Positions 38,396 to 50,078 are shown, counted from the stretch's first letter. The stretch is 64,000 nt of DNA from MR-S7 sp000400995 (GCF_045291395.1 NZ_CP152342.1:2976001-3040000), one strand, 5' to 3'. Notes: generated by a model from the sequence alone, not told the origin. Numbers and translations are program-made.

Positions 38396-39009
38396 GGCTT
38401 GGCACCTCCCGCACCGTGCGCCACGGGAACCTGCAGGTCGCTGTCCGTCACGTGCACCATCTCCTTGAGTTTCTCGACGTCCACCTCTTCCACGTCATCG
38501 GCGCGCCGGGGCCACTTGCCCTGGCGCAGGCAGATCACGCAGCGCGCGATCTCGGCCAACCCCTGCAGCAGCAGCGTGGCGCCGGCCGCGGGGATCACGA
38601 ACTTGAAGGGGTACAGCGGTATCGGCGTGGCCGAGAAGGTCTGCTCGCGGATGGCGAGCGACTCGTTCGCATAGGTCCAGCCGGCCCAGGTCATCGCCAG
38701 CACGCCCGGCAGGAAGAAGACGATGTAGAGCGCCAGGTCCAGCCCGGCCTGCACGCGCGGGCTGAAGAAGCCGTAGAGCACGTCGCCGCGCACATGGCCG
38801 TTCTTGGACAGCGTGTAGGCGCCGGCCATCATGAACATGGTGCCGTAGAGCATGATCTGCGCGTCCAGCACCCAGGCATGGGGGTTGTTCAGCGCATAGC
38901 GGGAGAAGACCTCCCAGCAGATCAAGGCCGTCAGGGCGACGGCGGCCCAGGCGGCGGTCTTTCCAATGAAGGTCGACACGGCGTCGACTCCAAGCAGCAG
39001 CTTTTGCAT
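38392..39009 (-). CDS. dctQ: TRAP transporter small permease (DctQ)
   Basis: A 205-aa four-helix small subunit: WAAVALTALICWEVFSRYALNNPHAWVLDAQIMLYGTMFMMAGAYTL carries the hallmark E-x-F-x-R-Y and the W-x-x-E/D-like segment, then NGHVRGDVLYGFFSPR. It overlaps dctM by four bases. The C-terminal ~45 residues are a hydrophilic acidic tail (DDVEEVDVEKLKEM). It lies downstream of dctP, separated by two hairpins. Confidence 0.92.
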   Translation of the reverse strand: MQKLLLGVDAVSTFIGKTAAWAAVALTALICWEVFSRYALNNPHAWVLDAQIMLYGTMFMMAGAYTLSKNGHVRGDVLYGFFSPRVQAGLDLALYIVFFLPGVLAMTWAGWTYANESLAIREQTFSATPIPLYPFKFVIPAAGATLLLQGLAEIARCVICLRQGKWPRRADDVEEVDVEKLKEMVHVTDSDLQVPVAHGAGGAKP

Positions 39010-39049
39010 GGCAATGGACTAGGGGGGCCCGAAGGGGTGGGAAGAAACA

Positions 39050-39110
39050 GCGGGGGCCCGGCCCCCGCCTTGCGGCGCATGCGAAAGAGGGCCTCTCGCA
39101 AGGCCCTCTT
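39050..39110 (-). terminator. Two hairpins between dctP and dctQ (attenuator-like)
   Basis: AAGAGGGCCT/AGGCCCTCTT is a perfect 10-bp stem with a 6-base loop (39085-39110). GCGGGGG/CCCCCGC is a second 7-bp stem (39050-39068). On the minus strand they follow the dctP stop and precede dctQ. There is no long T-run, so partial termination or mRNA stabilisation of the dctP message is more likely than full termination. Confidence 0.6.
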
Positions 39111-39124
39111 CCGGGGATGGCTCC

Positions 39125-40240
39125 TTAGCCGCGCTTTTGCGCGAAGTAGTGGTTCCAGGCCATCTTGAAGTCGATGTCGGTGTCGTTCTTCCAGCGTCCG
39201 CTGCGCTGGGCGAACGCGCGCATCGAGTCCATCACCTTCTTGAACATCGGGTTCTCGCCGGCCTTCTTGGTGGTCACCTTGTCCCAGGCCGCAAGCTGCG
39301 CGCGCAGGATGGCGTCGGGCGTCTTGTAGAACTTCACGCCCTGCTTGGACTGCATCTCGGCGTAGTCCGTGGCGTAGCGATCGGCGGCCTTCCAGCTCAT
39401 GTCGGCGCTGGCCGCCTGCGTGGCGTAGTCGATGATGGACTTGAGCTCGGCCGGCAGCGCGTCGTACTTGGTCTTGTTGAACAGCACCTCGAACTGCTCG
39501 CTGGATTGGTGGAAGCTCTGCAGCATGCAGTTCTTGGCCACGTCGGGGAAGCCCAGCACGCGGTCGCTGGAGGCGTTGTTGAATTCGGCCGCATCCAGCA
39601 GGCCACGGTCCAGCGCGGGCACGATCTCGCCGCCGGGCAGCGGGTTCACGGCTAGACCCATCTCGGTGAACACGTCCACCGCCAGGCCCACGGTGCGGAA
39701 CTTCAGGCCCTTCAGGTCCTCGACCTTGGCCACCGGCTTCTTGAACCAGCCCAGCGGCTGCGTGGGCATGGGGCCGTAGAGCTTGGAGACCACGTCCAGG
39801 TTCAGACTCTTGTAGATCTCTTCCAGCAGCTCCTTGCCGCCGCCGTAGTTGTGCCAGGCCAGCACCATGTTGGCGTCCATGCCGAAGGCCGGGCCCGAGC
39901 CCCATAGCGCCACCGCCTGGTTCTTGCCGTACCAGTAGGCCACCACGCCGTGGCCGCCGTCCAGCGTGCCCTTGGCCACCGCGTCGAGCAGCTGAAAAGC
40001 GGGCACCACGGCGCCTGCGGGCAGCACTTCGACCTTCAGGCGGTTGCCCGCCATATCGTTGATCTTCTTGGCGAGATCCTGCGCGAATTCGTGGAAGATG
40101 TCCTTGGCCGGCCAGGTGCTTTGGAAGCGGAACACCGTGGTCTGGGCCGTGCTGATCATCGGCACGGACATCGCACCGGCGGCAACCGCTGCTCCCTTGA
40201 GTAGGTTACGGCGGCCTGTCGTCTGGGTCTGCTCTGTCAT
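39125..40240 (-). CDS. dctP: TRAP transporter substrate-binding protein (DctP/TakP-like), Tat-exported
   Basis: A 371-aa periplasmic binding protein. The N-terminus GRRNLLKGAAVAAGAMSVPMISTAQ has a twin-arginine motif, so folded export by Tat is expected. RFQSTWPAKDIFHEFAQDLAKKI and GGEIVPALDRGLLDAAEFNNASSDRVLGFPDVAKN are features of the TakP-like group that binds alpha-keto acids. AAGGAG lies about ten bases before ATG 40240. It is the first gene of the dctPQM operon; the hairpins behind it would favour an excess of binding protein over membrane subunits. Confidence 0.94.
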   Translation of the reverse strand: MTEQTQTTGRRNLLKGAAVAAGAMSVPMISTAQTTVFRFQSTWPAKDIFHEFAQDLAKKINDMAGNRLKVEVLPAGAVVPAFQLLDAVAKGTLDGGHGVVAYWYGKNQAVALWGSGPAFGMDANMVLAWHNYGGGKELLEEIYKSLNLDVVSKLYGPMPTQPLGWFKKPVAKVEDLKGLKFRTVGLAVDVFTEMGLAVNPLPGGEIVPALDRGLLDAAEFNNASSDRVLGFPDVAKNCMLQSFHQSSEQFEVLFNKTKYDALPAELKSIIDYATQAASADMSWKAADRYATDYAEMQSKQGVKFYKTPDAILRAQLAAWDKVTTKKAGENPMFKKVMDSMRAFAQRSGRWKNDTDIDFKMAWNHYFAQKRG

Positions 40241-40355
40241 CTACTTCTCTCCTTGGTTGGGATGCCTGGACAATCCAGGGCTGCATCATTGGCGCGTAAC
40301 AAATGCATGCAAAAGAGGGTTTACGCGAGGCCTTTGCCCTCGAGGGCCGCTGCGC

Positions 40356-40425
40356 TTCAAGCCAAAATGGCCTGCAGCGCTTGCATCATCTGCGCAAGCA
40401 GCTATTCATTCGATAGCACATCAGG
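40356..40425. repeat. Dispersed ~60-bp repeat, copy 7
   Basis: CAAGCCAAAATGGCCTGCAG, CGCTTGCATCATCTGCGCAA and GCAGCTATTCATTCGATAGC. It lies just upstream of the phospholipase-D family gene, leaving only a few bases for its ribosome-binding site. Confidence 0.7.
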
Positions 40426-40431
40426 ACTGCC

Positions 40432-41926
40432 ATGACCCCATGCCACGCAGGCGAAGCCGCGCCTCCCGCCCCCTGCGCATGCGATTGCGGACACGGGCTC
40501 CACCCGCCTGGGCCGCGCGCTGGCGCCCGGCGCGGCGGCCCACCCGGGGCGCAGCGGCATCCACCCGCTGGACCATCCGCACGACGCCTTCGCCGCCCGC
40601 GCGCTGCTGGCGCGCGCGGCCGAGCGCACGCTGGACGTGCAGTACTACATCTGGCGCGGCGACACCACCGGCACGCTGCTGCTGGGCGAATTGCTGGCCG
40701 CCGCCGGGCGCGGCGTGCGCGTGCGCCTGCTGCTGGACGACGTGGGCACCGCGGGCCTGGACGCCACGCTGGCCGCGCTGGACAGCCACCCGCGCATCGA
40801 GGTGCGCCTGTTCAACCCCTTCGCGCTGCGCCGGCCCAAGCCCCTGGGCTACCTGGCGAACCCGCTGCGCGCCAACCGGCGCATGCACAACAAGTCGTTC
40901 ACGGCCGACGGGCAGGCCGCCATCGTGGGCGGGCGCAACGTGGGCGACGAGTATTTCGGCGCCACGGCCGGCGTGCTGTTCGCCGACCTGGACGTGCTGG
41001 CCGTCGGGCCCGTGGTGCAGGACCTGTCCGCCGACTTCGAGCGCTACTGGGCCAGCGCCTGCGTGCGCCCGGCGCGCGGCATCCTGGCGCCGGTGGAACC
41101 CGCCGCCATGGCGGCGCTGGCGCAGCGCGCACAGGCGCTGATGGCTTCGGACGGCGCGCGCGGCTACGCCCAGGCCATCGCGCGCAGCGACTTCGTGCAG
41201 CGCCTGCTGCAAGGCAGCCTGCCGCTGGAATGGGCCCCGGTGCGCATGTTCAGCGACGACCCCGCAAAGGGCCTGGGCACCGCGCCGCGCGAGCGGCTGC
41301 TGCTGCCGCAGCTCGAAGCGGCGCTGGGCGCGCCGCAGCGCAGCGTGGACCTGGTGTCGCCCTACTTCGTGCCCACGGCGGGCGGTGCTGCCGCCTTCGC
41401 CACCCTGCAGGAAAGCGGCGTGCGCGTGCGCGTGCTCACCAATGCCTTCGAGGCCACCGACGTGCCCGCCGTGCATGCAGGCTACGCCAGGTACCGCAGG
41501 GCCCTGCTGGCCAGCGGCGTCACGCTCTACGAGATGCGCCGCCTGGTGCCGGGGCACACAGGCCGCGCGGGCCGGCTGGGCCAGCGCCTGGGCAGCTCGG
41601 GCTCCAGCCTGCACGCCAAGACCTTCGCGGTGGACGGCACGCGCGTGTTCGTCGGCTCGTTCAACTTCGACCCGCGCTCGGCCCACCTCAACACCGAGCT
41701 GGGCTTTCTCATCGACAGCCCGGCGCTCGCGCAGCAGGTGGCCCAGGCCTTCGACACCGAGGTGCCGCAGCAGTCCTACCGCGTGGCGCTGCAGGACGGC
41801 GCGCTGCGCTGGCACTGCGGCCTGGGCGAGCCGCCGCCGGTATATGCCGCCGAGCCCCACACCACCTGGTGGAGCCGGGCCTTCGTGCGGCTGCTGATGT
41901 GGCTACCCATCGAATGGCTGCTGTAA
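40432..41926 (+). CDS. Phospholipase D / cardiolipin synthase C family protein (frameshifted near 5' end)
   Basis: A two-HKD protein of ~497 aa. Each active site is present: HNKSFTADGQAAIVGGRNVGDEYF and HAKTFAVDGTRVFVGSFNFDPRS. The conserved N-terminal segment (ADTGSTRLGRALAPGAAAHPGRSGIHPLDHPHDAFAARALLARAAERTLDVQYYIWRG) is in the main frame, but that frame has no start codon. ATG 40432 has a good AGGA site and is in another frame. One extra base in the C5 run at 40469-40473 would join them. Without the join, the first usable start (GTG 40637) would lose the conserved segment. The family makes cardiolipin from phosphatidylglycerol or related lipids. No clear signal peptide is seen in the reconstructed N-terminus. 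Confidence 0.85.
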
Positions 41927-41992
41927 GCAAAAATCGGCTCTAGCGCCTGCCCATCAAGCGCGGGCAGCTATTAAAAAGATACCGCTAGCGCA
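41927..41992. repeat. Dispersed ~60-bp repeat, copy 8
   Basis: AAAAATCGGCTCTAGCGCCT, CCATCAAGCGCGGGCAGCTA, then TTAAAAAGATA. It lies between the convergent phospholipase-D and MFS genes, and its right edge contains the MFS stop codon. Confidence 0.72.
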
Positions 41993-43199
41993 CTGCCGCC
42001 GCCGCGCGGCGCGCACGGCGTTCATGCCGCACGCCGAACCGCAGGCAGCACTGGGCCGCCAGCGCCGCGCCGAACAGCACGCAGGCCGCCGACACGGCCG
42101 GGTTGGAGCCCCAGCCCACCAGCATGGTGAACAGCGCGCCCAGCGCCATCTGCGTGAAGCCATACAGCCCGGCGGCCGCGCCCACGTGGCGCGCGTCCAC
42201 CATGAGCACCTTGGACATCGCGGCCGGGCTGGCGAGGCCCGCGCCCAGCACGAACACCACCATCAGCCCCACGGTGGCCTCCAGCGTCAGGTGGCCCGCC
42301 AGTTCCAGCGCCAGGAAGGCGAGCGCGCTGGCCAGGCTCAGCGCATTGCCGCCCAGCAGCAGCCGTTCCAGCCGCACCCTCGGCGCCAGCCAGCGCGTGA
42401 GCACGTTGCCCATGGCCAGGCCGACCATCACCACGCCCAGCGCGATGCCCACGGTGTGCACCGACGCGTGCAGCTGCTCGATGATGATGAACGGCGCGGC
42501 GGAGATGAACGCGTACACCGCCGTGGTGGCGCAGCCGCCGCCCACGGCGAAGGCCATGAAGGCCGGCGAACGCAGCAGCGCCGCGTAGTCCCGCGCCAGG
42601 CCGCGCGCGCTCACGCGGCCGGTGGGCGTGCCGGTCTCGGGCACCCTGCGCCAGGTGAGCAGCAGCGTGGCCACGCCCAGCAGGGCCAGCGCCGCGAACA
42701 CCGCGCGCCAGCCTCCCAGCGCCACCAGGCCCGAGCCGATCAGCGGCGCCATGCCGGGGCCCACCATCATCATCATGTTGAGCAGCGCCAGCGCGCGCAC
42801 CGCGTCGCCGGGCTCCGTGGTGTCGCGCACCATGGCCCGCCCCAGCGCCAGGCCGGCGCAGCCGCCCAGCGCCTGCACCGCCCGCGCGGCCACCAGCGTG
42901 TGCACGGTGGGTGCCAGCATGGCCGCCACGCCGCCGAGCGCATACAGGCTGAGGCCCGCCAGCAGCAGCGGGCGGCGCCCCAGCGCGTCCGACAGCGGGC
43001 CATAGACGAGCTGGCCCACCGCCAGCCCCAGGATGTAGACGCCGATGGTCGCCTGCACCGCCGCGCTGCCCACGCCCAGCGAGCGCGCCGCATCCGGCAG
43101 CGCGGGTACGAACATGTGCATGGCCAGCGTGCCGCTCAGGGTGATCAGCGCCAGCAGCCACAGCGGGGTGCTGCGCCGGGGCAAGGGAGCGGGGCTCAT
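41985..43199 (-). CDS. MFS drug-resistance transporter, Bcr/CflA family
   Basis: A 404-aa, 12-helix exporter. LALITLSGTLAMHMFVPALPDAARSLG is the Bcr/CflA N-terminus, and GQLVYGPLSDALGRRPLLLAGL is the major-facilitator motif A between helices 2 and 3. The ATG at 43199 overlaps the marR-like gene's 3' end by four bases, so it is cotranscribed with its probable repressor. The C-terminus is Arg/Ala-rich. Multidrug or sulphonamide/bicyclomycin export is the family role; the substrate here is unknown. Confidence 0.92.
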   Translation of the reverse strand: MSPAPLPRRSTPLWLLALITLSGTLAMHMFVPALPDAARSLGVGSAAVQATIGVYILGLAVGQLVYGPLSDALGRRPLLLAGLSLYALGGVAAMLAPTVHTLVAARAVQALGGCAGLALGRAMVRDTTEPGDAVRALALLNMMMMVGPGMAPLIGSGLVALGGWRAVFAALALLGVATLLLTWRRVPETGTPTGRVSARGLARDYAALLRSPAFMAFAVGGGCATTAVYAFISAAPFIIIEQLHASVHTVGIALGVVMVGLAMGNVLTRWLAPRVRLERLLLGGNALSLASALAFLALELAGHLTLEATVGLMVVFVLGAGLASPAAMSKVLMVDARHVGAAAGLYGFTQMALGALFTMLVGWGSNPAVSAACVLFGAALAAQCCLRFGVRHERRARRAAAAVR

Positions 43200-43666
43200 G
43201 CGCCGTCCTCCGCATCGAGTACGGCCAGCCGCTGCGCCAGCCGCTCCAGCACCGAGAAGGCGGCATCCAGCTCGGCCTGCGGCACGCTGTCGAACAGCGC
43301 CGCGCGGCTGTCGTGCAGCAAGTCGTGCAGCTCCTGCACGACGGCATGCCCCTGGGGCGTGAGTTCGATGGCCTTGGCACGCCGGTCGGCATGCCCGGCG
43401 CGCGTGATGAGGCCGCCGGCCTCCAGGCCGTCGAGCAGGCGTACGACGGAGGAGCCATCCAGCCCCAGGGCGGCCGCCAGGTCTTTCTGGCGCATGGGCT
43501 CGGCCACGCGCGCCAGGCGCATCAGGGGCAGCCAGGTGGCTTCTGTCAGGCCGTGCGGGCGCAGGCGGCGGTCGACCAGCTTGCGCCATTGGCGGTTGAG
43601 CTGGCCCAGGGTGAACATGAAGTCGTGCCGCACCTGGGCGGCACGCGGAGCGGCGGAAAAAGGCAC
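43196..43666 (-). CDS. MarR-family transcription regulator
   Basis: A 156-aa winged-helix regulator. RQKDLAAALGLDGSSVVRLLDGLEAGGLITRAGHADRRAKAIELTPQGHAVV holds the recognition helix and the D-x-R-x-K/A wing of MarR proteins. It precedes the MFS gene with a 4-bp overlap and follows a palindrome-rich AT-rich promoter region, the usual layout of a repressor that controls its own operon. Confidence 0.93.
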   Translation of the reverse strand: MPFSAAPRAAQVRHDFMFTLGQLNRQWRKLVDRRLRPHGLTEATWLPLMRLARVAEPMRQKDLAAALGLDGSSVVRLLDGLEAGGLITRAGHADRRAKAIELTPQGHAVVQELHDLLHDSRAALFDSVPQAELDAAFSVLERLAQRLAVLDAEDGA

Positions 43667-43677
43667 GAAGGATGTAT

Positions 43678-43702
43678 TTGCAATGCAATAAATGACATGT
43701 CA
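43678..43702. promoter_or_regulatory. Candidate MarR operator palindromes
   Basis: TTGCAATGCAA (43678-43688) is a 5-1-5 dyad and TGACATGTCA (43693-43702) is a perfect 10-bp palindrome, both within 40 bp upstream of the marR-like start in a markedly AT-rich stretch. MarR dimers usually bind such dyads across their own promoter. Confidence 0.55.
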
Positions 43703-43748
43703 ATTATATGTAATGCAGCAAAATCCCGTCGCCTCCCTCCCGGGCAGG

Positions 43749-45395
43749 TCACACGTTGATCGCCGCCGCCGAGCCGGCCTGCTTGCGCAGCTCGAACTTC
43801 TGGATCTTGCCGGTGCTGGTCTTGGGCAACTCGCCGAACACCACGGCGCGCGGCACCTTGAAGCCGGCCAGGTGCTGCTTGCAGTGGGCGACGATGTCCT
43901 CGGGCGTCGCGCTGGCGCCGGCCTTGAGCTCCACGAAGGCGCAGGGCGTCTCGCCCCACTTGGGGTCGGGCTTGGCGACCACGGCGGCGGCCAGCACGTC
44001 GGGGTGGCGGTAGAGCACGTCCTCCACCTCGATGGACGAGATGTTCTCGCCGCCCGAGATGATGATGTCCTTGCTGCGGTCCTTGATCTTGATGTAGCCG
44101 TCCGGGTACTGCACCGCGAGGTCGCCGCTGTGGAACCAGCCGCCCGCGAAGGCTTCCTGCGTCGCCTTGGGGTTCTTGAGGTAGCCCTTCATGGCGATGT
44201 TGCCCTTGAACATGATCTCGCCCATGGTCTCGCCGTCGTGCGGCACGGGCTGCATGGTCTCGGGGTCGAGTACGGCGGCGGCGCGCTGCAGGTGGTAGCG
44301 CACGCCCTGGCGGGCGTTGAGGCGGGCACGGTCGCCGATGTCCAGGCCGTCCCAGTCCCCGTGCTTGGCACACACGGTGGCGGGGCCGTAGACCTCGGTG
44401 AGGCCGTAGACGTGCGTGAGATCGAACCCCATCTTCTCCATGCCCTCGATCATGGATGCGGGCGGCGCGGCGCCGGCCACCATGGCCTTCACGCCGGCAG
44501 GGATGCCGGCCTTCATCGCCTCGGGCGCGTTCACCAGCAGGCCCTGCACGATGGGCGCGCCGCAGTAGTGCGTCACGCCGTGGTCGCGGATGGCGTCGAA
44601 GATGGCCTGCGCCTCCACGCGGCGCAGGCACACGTTGACGCCCGCGCGCGCGGCCACCGTCCAGGGGAAGCACCAGCCGTTGCAGTGGAACATGGGCAGT
44701 GTCCACAGGTAGACGGCGTGCTTGGGCATGTCCCACTCCAGCACGTTGCTGATGGCGTTGATGGCCGCGCCCCGGTGGTGGTAGACCACGCCCTTGGGGT
44801 TGCCGGTGGTGCCGGAGGTGTAGTTGAGCGCGATGGCGTCCCACTCGTCCGCCGGCAGTTCCCAGGCGAACTGCGCGTCGCCCGCGGCCAGGAATTCCTC
44901 GTAGGTCTGCGTGCCGATGCGCTGCTCGGCGGCGCCGTAGACCGCGTCCTCCACGTCGATGACCAGCAGCGGCTCGGTGGACTGGCGCAGCGCCAGCGCC
45001 TTGGCCATCGCGGGGGCGAATTCGGGATCGACGATTACCGCCCGTGCCTCGCCGTGGTCGAGCATGAAGGCGATGGTTTCCGGGTCCAGCCGCGTGTTGA
45101 GCGTGTTGAGCACCGCGCCCGCCATGGGCACGCCGAAGTGCGCCTCCACCATGGGCGGGGTGTTGGGCAGCATCACCGCCACCGTGTCGTTCTTGCCGAT
45201 GCCGGCGGCGCGCAGGCTGCTGGCCAGGCGCCGGCAGCGCGCATAGGTCTGGCCCCAGGTCTGGCGCAGCGCGCCGTGCACGATGGCCAGGCGGTCGGGG
45301 TAGACCTCGGCCGTGCGCTCGATGAAGGACAGCGGCGACAGCGGGGCGTGGTTGGCGGGCGTCTGGGGCAGGTTCTGGTCGTACTTGCTGGTCAT
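43749..45395 (-). CDS. AMP-dependent acyl-CoA synthetase (fatty-acyl / methylmercaptopropionyl-CoA ligase-like)
   Basis: A 548-aa ANL-superfamily ligase that activates a carboxylic acid via an acyl-adenylate. P-loop YTSGTTGNPKGVVYHHRG, A5 region YGLTEVYGPATVC, hinge GWFHSGDLAVQYPDGYIKIKDRSKD and the catalytic Lys in LPKTSTGKIQKF are all intact. AAGGAGATCACC precedes ATG 45395. The sequence is of the DmdB/medium-chain type rather than acetyl-CoA synthetase; the exact acid cannot be read. It is divergent from dnaG with 69 bp between the starts. Confidence 0.93.
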   Translation of the reverse strand: MTSKYDQNLPQTPANHAPLSPLSFIERTAEVYPDRLAIVHGALRQTWGQTYARCRRLASSLRAAGIGKNDTVAVMLPNTPPMVEAHFGVPMAGAVLNTLNTRLDPETIAFMLDHGEARAVIVDPEFAPAMAKALALRQSTEPLLVIDVEDAVYGAAEQRIGTQTYEEFLAAGDAQFAWELPADEWDAIALNYTSGTTGNPKGVVYHHRGAAINAISNVLEWDMPKHAVYLWTLPMFHCNGWCFPWTVAARAGVNVCLRRVEAQAIFDAIRDHGVTHYCGAPIVQGLLVNAPEAMKAGIPAGVKAMVAGAAPPASMIEGMEKMGFDLTHVYGLTEVYGPATVCAKHGDWDGLDIGDRARLNARQGVRYHLQRAAAVLDPETMQPVPHDGETMGEIMFKGNIAMKGYLKNPKATQEAFAGGWFHSGDLAVQYPDGYIKIKDRSKDIIISGGENISSIEVEDVLYRHPDVLAAAVVAKPDPKWGETPCAFVELKAGASATPEDIVAHCKQHLAGFKVPRAVVFGELPKTSTGKIQKFELRKQAGSAAAINV

Positions 45396-45464
45396 GGTGA
45401 TCTCCTTCCATCTATTACACCAAGCCCGCCTGACGCCAGGCTGAGCATCGGAGAAAATCATGGG

Positions 45465-47396
45465 GTGTCTATTCCCCAGTCGTTCATCCAGGAGTTGCTC
45501 GCGCGTGCCGATGTGGTCGATATCGTCGGCCGCTACGTGCAGCTCAAGAAGAGCGGCGCCAACTATATGGGGCTGTGCCCCTTCCATGGGGAGAAGTCGC
45601 CCTCGTTCAGCGTCAGCCCGTCCAAGCAGTTCTTCCACTGTTTCGGCTGCGGCAAGAACGGCAACGCCATCGGCTTTCTGATGGACCACGCGGGCATGGG
45701 CTTTCGCGAGGCGGTGCAGGACCTGGCCCAGCACGTGGGCATGCAGGTGCCCGAGGACGAGAACACCTCGCCCCAGGACCGCGAGCGCGCCGCCGCCCAG
45801 CGCCAGAAGCAGGCCACGCTGACCGACGTGCTGGAAAAGGCCGGCGAAGCCTGGCGCCGCCACCTGCGCGAGTCGCCGCGCGCCATCCAGTACTTCAAGG
45901 GCCGGGGCGTGTCGGGCCAGATCGCCAAGCGCTATGGCCTGGGCTACGCGCCCGAGGGATGGCGCGGCCTGGCCAGCGTGTTCCCCGAATACGACAGCCC
46001 GCTGCTGGAAGAAAGCGGCCTGGTCATCGTGGGCGAGGACGACGGCAAGCGCTACGACCGCTTCCGCGACCGGGTGATGTTCCCGATCCGCAACGTCAAG
46101 GGCGAATGCATCGGCTTCGGCGGGCGGGTGCTGGGCGACGACAAGCCCAAGTACCTCAACTCGCCCGAGACCCCCGTGTTCCACAAGGGGCGCGAGCTCT
46201 ACGGCCTCTACGAGGCGCGTACCGCCATCCGCGAGCACGGCTACGCCCTGGTCACCGAGGGCTACATGGACGTGGTGGCCCTGGCCCAGCTCGGCTTTCC
46301 CAACGCCGTGGCCACGCTGGGCACGGCCTGCACGGCCGACCACGTGCACAAGCTGTTCCGCTTCACCGACACCGTGGTGTTCAGCTTCGACGGCGACGCG
46401 GCCGGCCGGCGCGCGGCGCGCAAGGCGCTCGACGGCGCCCTGCCCTACGCCAGCGACACGCGCAGCGTGAAGTTCCTTTTCCTCCCCGCCGAGCACGACC
46501 CTGACAGCTTCATCCGCGCCCACGGCGCCGACGCCTTCGCGCGCCACGTGGGCGACGCGCTGCCGTTGTCGCGCTTCCTGCTCGACGCCGCGCGCGAGGG
46601 CTGCGACCTGGGTACCGCCGAGGGCCGCGCCCACATGCTCGCCAACGCCCGCCCGCTCTGGAGCCTGATGCCCGACGGCGCCCTCAAGCGCCAGCTGCTC
46701 GCCGAACTGGGCGAACTGGGGCAGTTGCCGCCCAAGGAGCTGGCCGAGCTGTGGGCGCAGGAACCCGCCCGCCCCGGCACGGCCGCGGGCGCACCGGCCC
46801 ACGCGGACGAGCCGCCCTGGGGCCACGAGCCCCCGCCGCCGCAGGACTGGCCCGGCGAGAGCCCCCCGGGCCAGCGGCCCTGGCGCAAGAGCGGCGACGG
46901 CAAGGGCCGCTGGCGCCGCGACGAGCGGCCCGCCCAGCCGCCGCTGCCGCGCACCCCGGCCGCCAGCCGCGACGACCACGCGGCACGGCTGCTGCTGTCG
47001 CACATGGCGTTCATCGAGCACCTGACGCACGAGGACCACGCCGTGCTCTGCGAGCTGCCCGAGCCCCATGGCCCGCTGTTCGCGTGGCTGGAGGGCCAGT
47101 TCCACGACCACGGCGCCCTGGCCTGGGCCGTGCTGCGCGAGTCCCTGCGCGGGCACCCGTGCGAGCCGCTGGCCGAGCGCGTCATGACCGGCTCGCACGC
47201 CCAGACCGAAGGCGACGAGGCCGAGCTGCGCGCCGAACTGCGCGGCCTGCTCGACCGCATGCTCATCGACGCCATCAAGCGCCAGCAAAGCGCGCTGATC
47301 GCCGCCGCCTCCCAAGACCCGGCTGCCCTGGAGCGCTACCGCGCGCTGCAGGTGCGCCGCCGCGCGCTGGAGGAAAACGGGCGCCAAGCCTCTTGA
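45465..47396 (+). CDS. dnaG: DNA primase
   Basis: A 643-aa primase that lays RNA primers for DNA replication. The N-terminal CHC2 zinc finger is visible (GLCPFHGEKSPSFSVSPSKQFFHCFGCGKNG). The catalytic TOPRIM core follows (LVTEGYMDVVALAQLG and VFSFDGDAAGRRAARKAL), then a Pro/Arg-rich linker at ~residues 435-500 and the C-terminal DnaB-binding helicase domain. I chose GTG 45465 (VSIPQSFIQELLARADVVDIVGRYV), preceded by GGAG; an ATG three bases earlier is out of frame. It is followed by rpoD, as in the macromolecular-synthesis operon, but rpsU is not present here. Confidence 0.96.
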   Translation: MSIPQSFIQELLARADVVDIVGRYVQLKKSGANYMGLCPFHGEKSPSFSVSPSKQFFHCFGCGKNGNAIGFLMDHAGMGFREAVQDLAQHVGMQVPEDENTSPQDRERAAAQRQKQATLTDVLEKAGEAWRRHLRESPRAIQYFKGRGVSGQIAKRYGLGYAPEGWRGLASVFPEYDSPLLEESGLVIVGEDDGKRYDRFRDRVMFPIRNVKGECIGFGGRVLGDDKPKYLNSPETPVFHKGRELYGLYEARTAIREHGYALVTEGYMDVVALAQLGFPNAVATLGTACTADHVHKLFRFTDTVVFSFDGDAAGRRAARKALDGALPYASDTRSVKFLFLPAEHDPDSFIRAHGADAFARHVGDALPLSRFLLDAAREGCDLGTAEGRAHMLANARPLWSLMPDGALKRQLLAELGELGQLPPKELAELWAQEPARPGTAAGAPAHADEPPWGHEPPPPQDWPGESPPGQRPWRKSGDGKGRWRRDERPAQPPLPRTPAASRDDHAARLLLSHMAFIEHLTHEDHAVLCELPEPHGPLFAWLEGQFHDHGALAWAVLRESLRGHPCEPLAERVMTGSHAQTEGDEAELRAELRGLLDRMLIDAIKRQQSALIAAASQDPAALERYRALQVRRRALEENGRQAS

Positions 47397-47417
47397 CTTT
47401 TCCTGGATCGGTATAAT
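47393..47417 (+). promoter_or_regulatory. Putative rpoD promoter
   Basis: TTGACT (47393-47398) and a perfect TATAAT (47412-47417) lie at the end of dnaG. The spacer is only 13 bp, short for sigma-70, so either the -35 is elsewhere or the promoter relies on the -10. The first hexamer overlaps the dnaG stop. Confidence 0.5.
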
Positions 47418-47654
47418 TTAAGGTTTGTCGGCAAGAGCGACAGCAGCACCTCCGGCCCCGGGCACCCGTGACAAACGCGCACCACCGCCCTCCTCCCCGC
47501 AAGGACTGCACACCAAATGTTCGCCCAGACATCTTGCCCCTGAGGGTTACCCCTCGACCGTGCAGGCCCGCCCGCCTGCGCCGTGCCTGCCCGCGCCGGG
47601 AACCGTGGCGCTTGTGTTTTCTTTGTGTGTCCGTTTTTGACCCTGAGGTTGTCC
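47418..47654 (+). other. dnaG-rpoD intergenic leader
   Basis: A 237-bp leader follows the putative promoter. GTTTGTC (47423-47429) and GACAAAC (47470-47476) are perfect 7-bp complements that could close a stem in the mRNA. A T/G-rich stretch precedes the GAGG ribosome-binding site of rpoD. No other gene is convincing. Confidence 0.4.
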
Positions 47655-50057
<2,403 letters not shown>

Positions 50058-50078
50058 TTTCCGCAGCCGTTCCCCACA

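Noticed and set aside
40356..40637. Loss of the phospholipase-D N-terminus by repeat insertion
   Set aside because: The conserved N-terminal residues are present in frame up to 40433; the problem is only a start in another frame, explained by a C5 indel at 40469-40473.
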